Positions 26,799 to 27,667 of a stretch of 27,667 nucleotides of DNA are shown piece after piece. How positions within the stretch are numbered: the first letter of the stretch is position 1; each line of letters begins with the position of its first letter. The stretch is from positions 1 through 27,667 of the forward strand of contig JBFKDP010000015.1 in the NCBI GenBank assembly GCA_041619575.1, in the 5' to 3' direction. The stretch is from Litorivivens sp041619575 (GTDB taxonomy: Bacteria > Pseudomonadota > Gammaproteobacteria > Pseudomonadales > Spongiibacteraceae). A program made the translations under genes and the position numbers. The notes beneath the pieces were generated by a model. It was not told the origin of the DNA. It made no database searches and was given only the letters and a program-made list of their open reading frames with translations.

Positions 26799-27667
26799 AT
26801 GCCAACAACCCTAGTGCAGCGTGTTAGTAGCACGCTCCCTGAAAACGACGAGCATCCCTATCGCAGCGGTGCCTGGACACCAAATTTTGAAGAATATACC
26901 GCAACGGACCTGGAGGTCATTGGTGAAATTCCCAAGGATATCAGCGGTGTTTACCTGAGAAACACAGAAAATCCGGTGCACACGTCTATCGGCAAATATC
27001 ACCCCTTTGACGGTGATGGCATGCTGCACATGATGCGCTTCTCGAAGGGTGAAGTTGAATACCGCAATCGTTTTGTGCGTACTCGCGGCTTTGAGGCCGA
27101 AGCAGAAGCGGGTGGTCCTTTGTGGGTGGGAATGGCCGGCAAGCCTGAAAAATCCAGACGTCCCGGCTGGGGAGCCCACGAGCATTTGAAAGATTCCTCA
27201 TCAACGGATGTGACGGTGCATGCGGGGAAGGCTTTATCGACATTCTGGCAGTGTGGCGAGGGCTATCGCCTTGATCCCTGCACGTTGGACACTCTGGGTA
27301 TTGAAGCCTGGACGCCAATTGATGGCATCTCGGCTCACCCCAAGGTTGATGAGAACACAGGTGAGCTGTTGTTTTTCAATTACTCCAAGCACGCACCCTA
27401 CATGCATTATGGTGTGGTCAGTGCGGATAATCGTCTAAAGCATTATGTGCCGGTTGAGCTGCCGGGGCCGCGCTTGCCTCACGATATGGCCTTTTCCAAA
27501 AACTATTCTATCCTGAATGATTTTCCCATGTTCTGGCATGAAGAACTTCTGACGCAGAATATATATGTGCCGGTCATGCACGACATGCCATCGCGCTTTG
27601 CTGTGATTCCCCGATTTGGTCAGCCAGATGACATACGCTGGTTTGAAGGCGCCCCGACCTATGTACT
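26799..27667 (+). CDS. Carotenoid oxygenase-family dioxygenase, 5' part (runs off window)
   Basis: 289 codons visible, open to the window end; ATG preceded by AAGGA with 6 bp spacing. Family features: NTENPVH (55-61), YHPFDGDGMLH (67-77), first iron histidine H180 in ISAHPK, second H228 in LPHDMAFSKNY. The remaining two histidines should lie beyond the edge, the third just past APTYV. The family uses non-haem Fe(II) to cleave conjugated double bonds of carotenoids, apocarotenoids or lignostilbenes. A complete protein would be about 450-500 aa. No signal peptide, so cytoplasmic. Last visible gene of the TetR-DUF1295 operon; with the divergent receptor it suggests uptake then oxidative cleavage. 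Family certain, substrate open. Confidence 0.9.
   Translation, partial: MPTTLVQRVSSTLPENDEHPYRSGAWTPNFEEYTATDLEVIGEIPKDISGVYLRNTENPVHTSIGKYHPFDGDGMLHMMRFSKGEVEYRNRFVRTRGFEAEAEAGGPLWVGMAGKPEKSRRPGWGAHEHLKDSSSTDVTVHAGKALSTFWQCGEGYRLDPCTLDTLGIEAWTPIDGISAHPKVDENTGELLFFNYSKHAPYMHYGVVSADNRLKHYVPVELPGPRLPHDMAFSKNYSILNDFPMFWHEELLTQNIYVPVMHDMPSRFAVIPRFGQPDDIRWFEGAPTYV

Overview
The window looks like the chromosome of a marine-type, Gram-negative gammaproteobacterium. The clues are five complete TonB-dependent outer-membrane receptors (TBDRs) plus one decayed one, classic UUCG and GC-rich intrinsic terminators, a sigma70-type tRNA promoter, and a RimK-like/QEGLA/DUF2817 gene set that I recall mostly from proteobacteria. 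I would guess a Cellvibrionales-like lineage (Halieaceae or Spongiibacteraceae), but the sequence alone does not prove it. No integrase, transposase, CRISPR array or phage gene is visible.

Layout. 89-1159 (-): membrane-anchored metallo-beta-lactamase-fold hydrolase. About 1240-1799 (+): remains of a TBDR C-terminus with a frame change. 1878-3461 (+): GH79/heparanase-like glycoside hydrolase. 3573-5807 (+): a cardiolipin-synthase-like phospholipase D followed 9 bp later by an endonuclease/exonuclease/phosphatase-family protein. 5900-14226 (+): three TBDR genes in a row, each its own unit with hairpins after it. The first two share a duplicated promoter and leader of about 300 bp that runs into the signal peptide and TonB box. 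The second and third share the receptor body instead.

14273-19368 is the most intriguing block. A tightly packed minus-strand operon (DUF2817 M14-like peptidase, then a GNAT/C39-like peptidase fusion, then a QEGLA/DUF1704 HExxxH metalloprotein) is divergent from a RimK-like ATP-grasp ligase with its own N-terminal domain. One ligase opposite three hydrolase-like proteins suggests a make-and-break system for an amide or isopeptide modification or a small peptide. Its substrate is unknown to me.

19781-22258 (+): a fourth intact TBDR. 22369-22445 (+): tRNA-Arg(ACG) with near-consensus promoter and strong terminator. 22830-25148 (-): a fifth intact TBDR, divergent from a TetR-type regulator, a DUF1295 membrane protein and a carotenoid-oxygenase-family dioxygenase cut off by the window end. 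This last group reads as a regulated uptake-and-cleavage locus for a hydrophobic compound such as an apocarotenoid or stilbene; the substrate is inferred.
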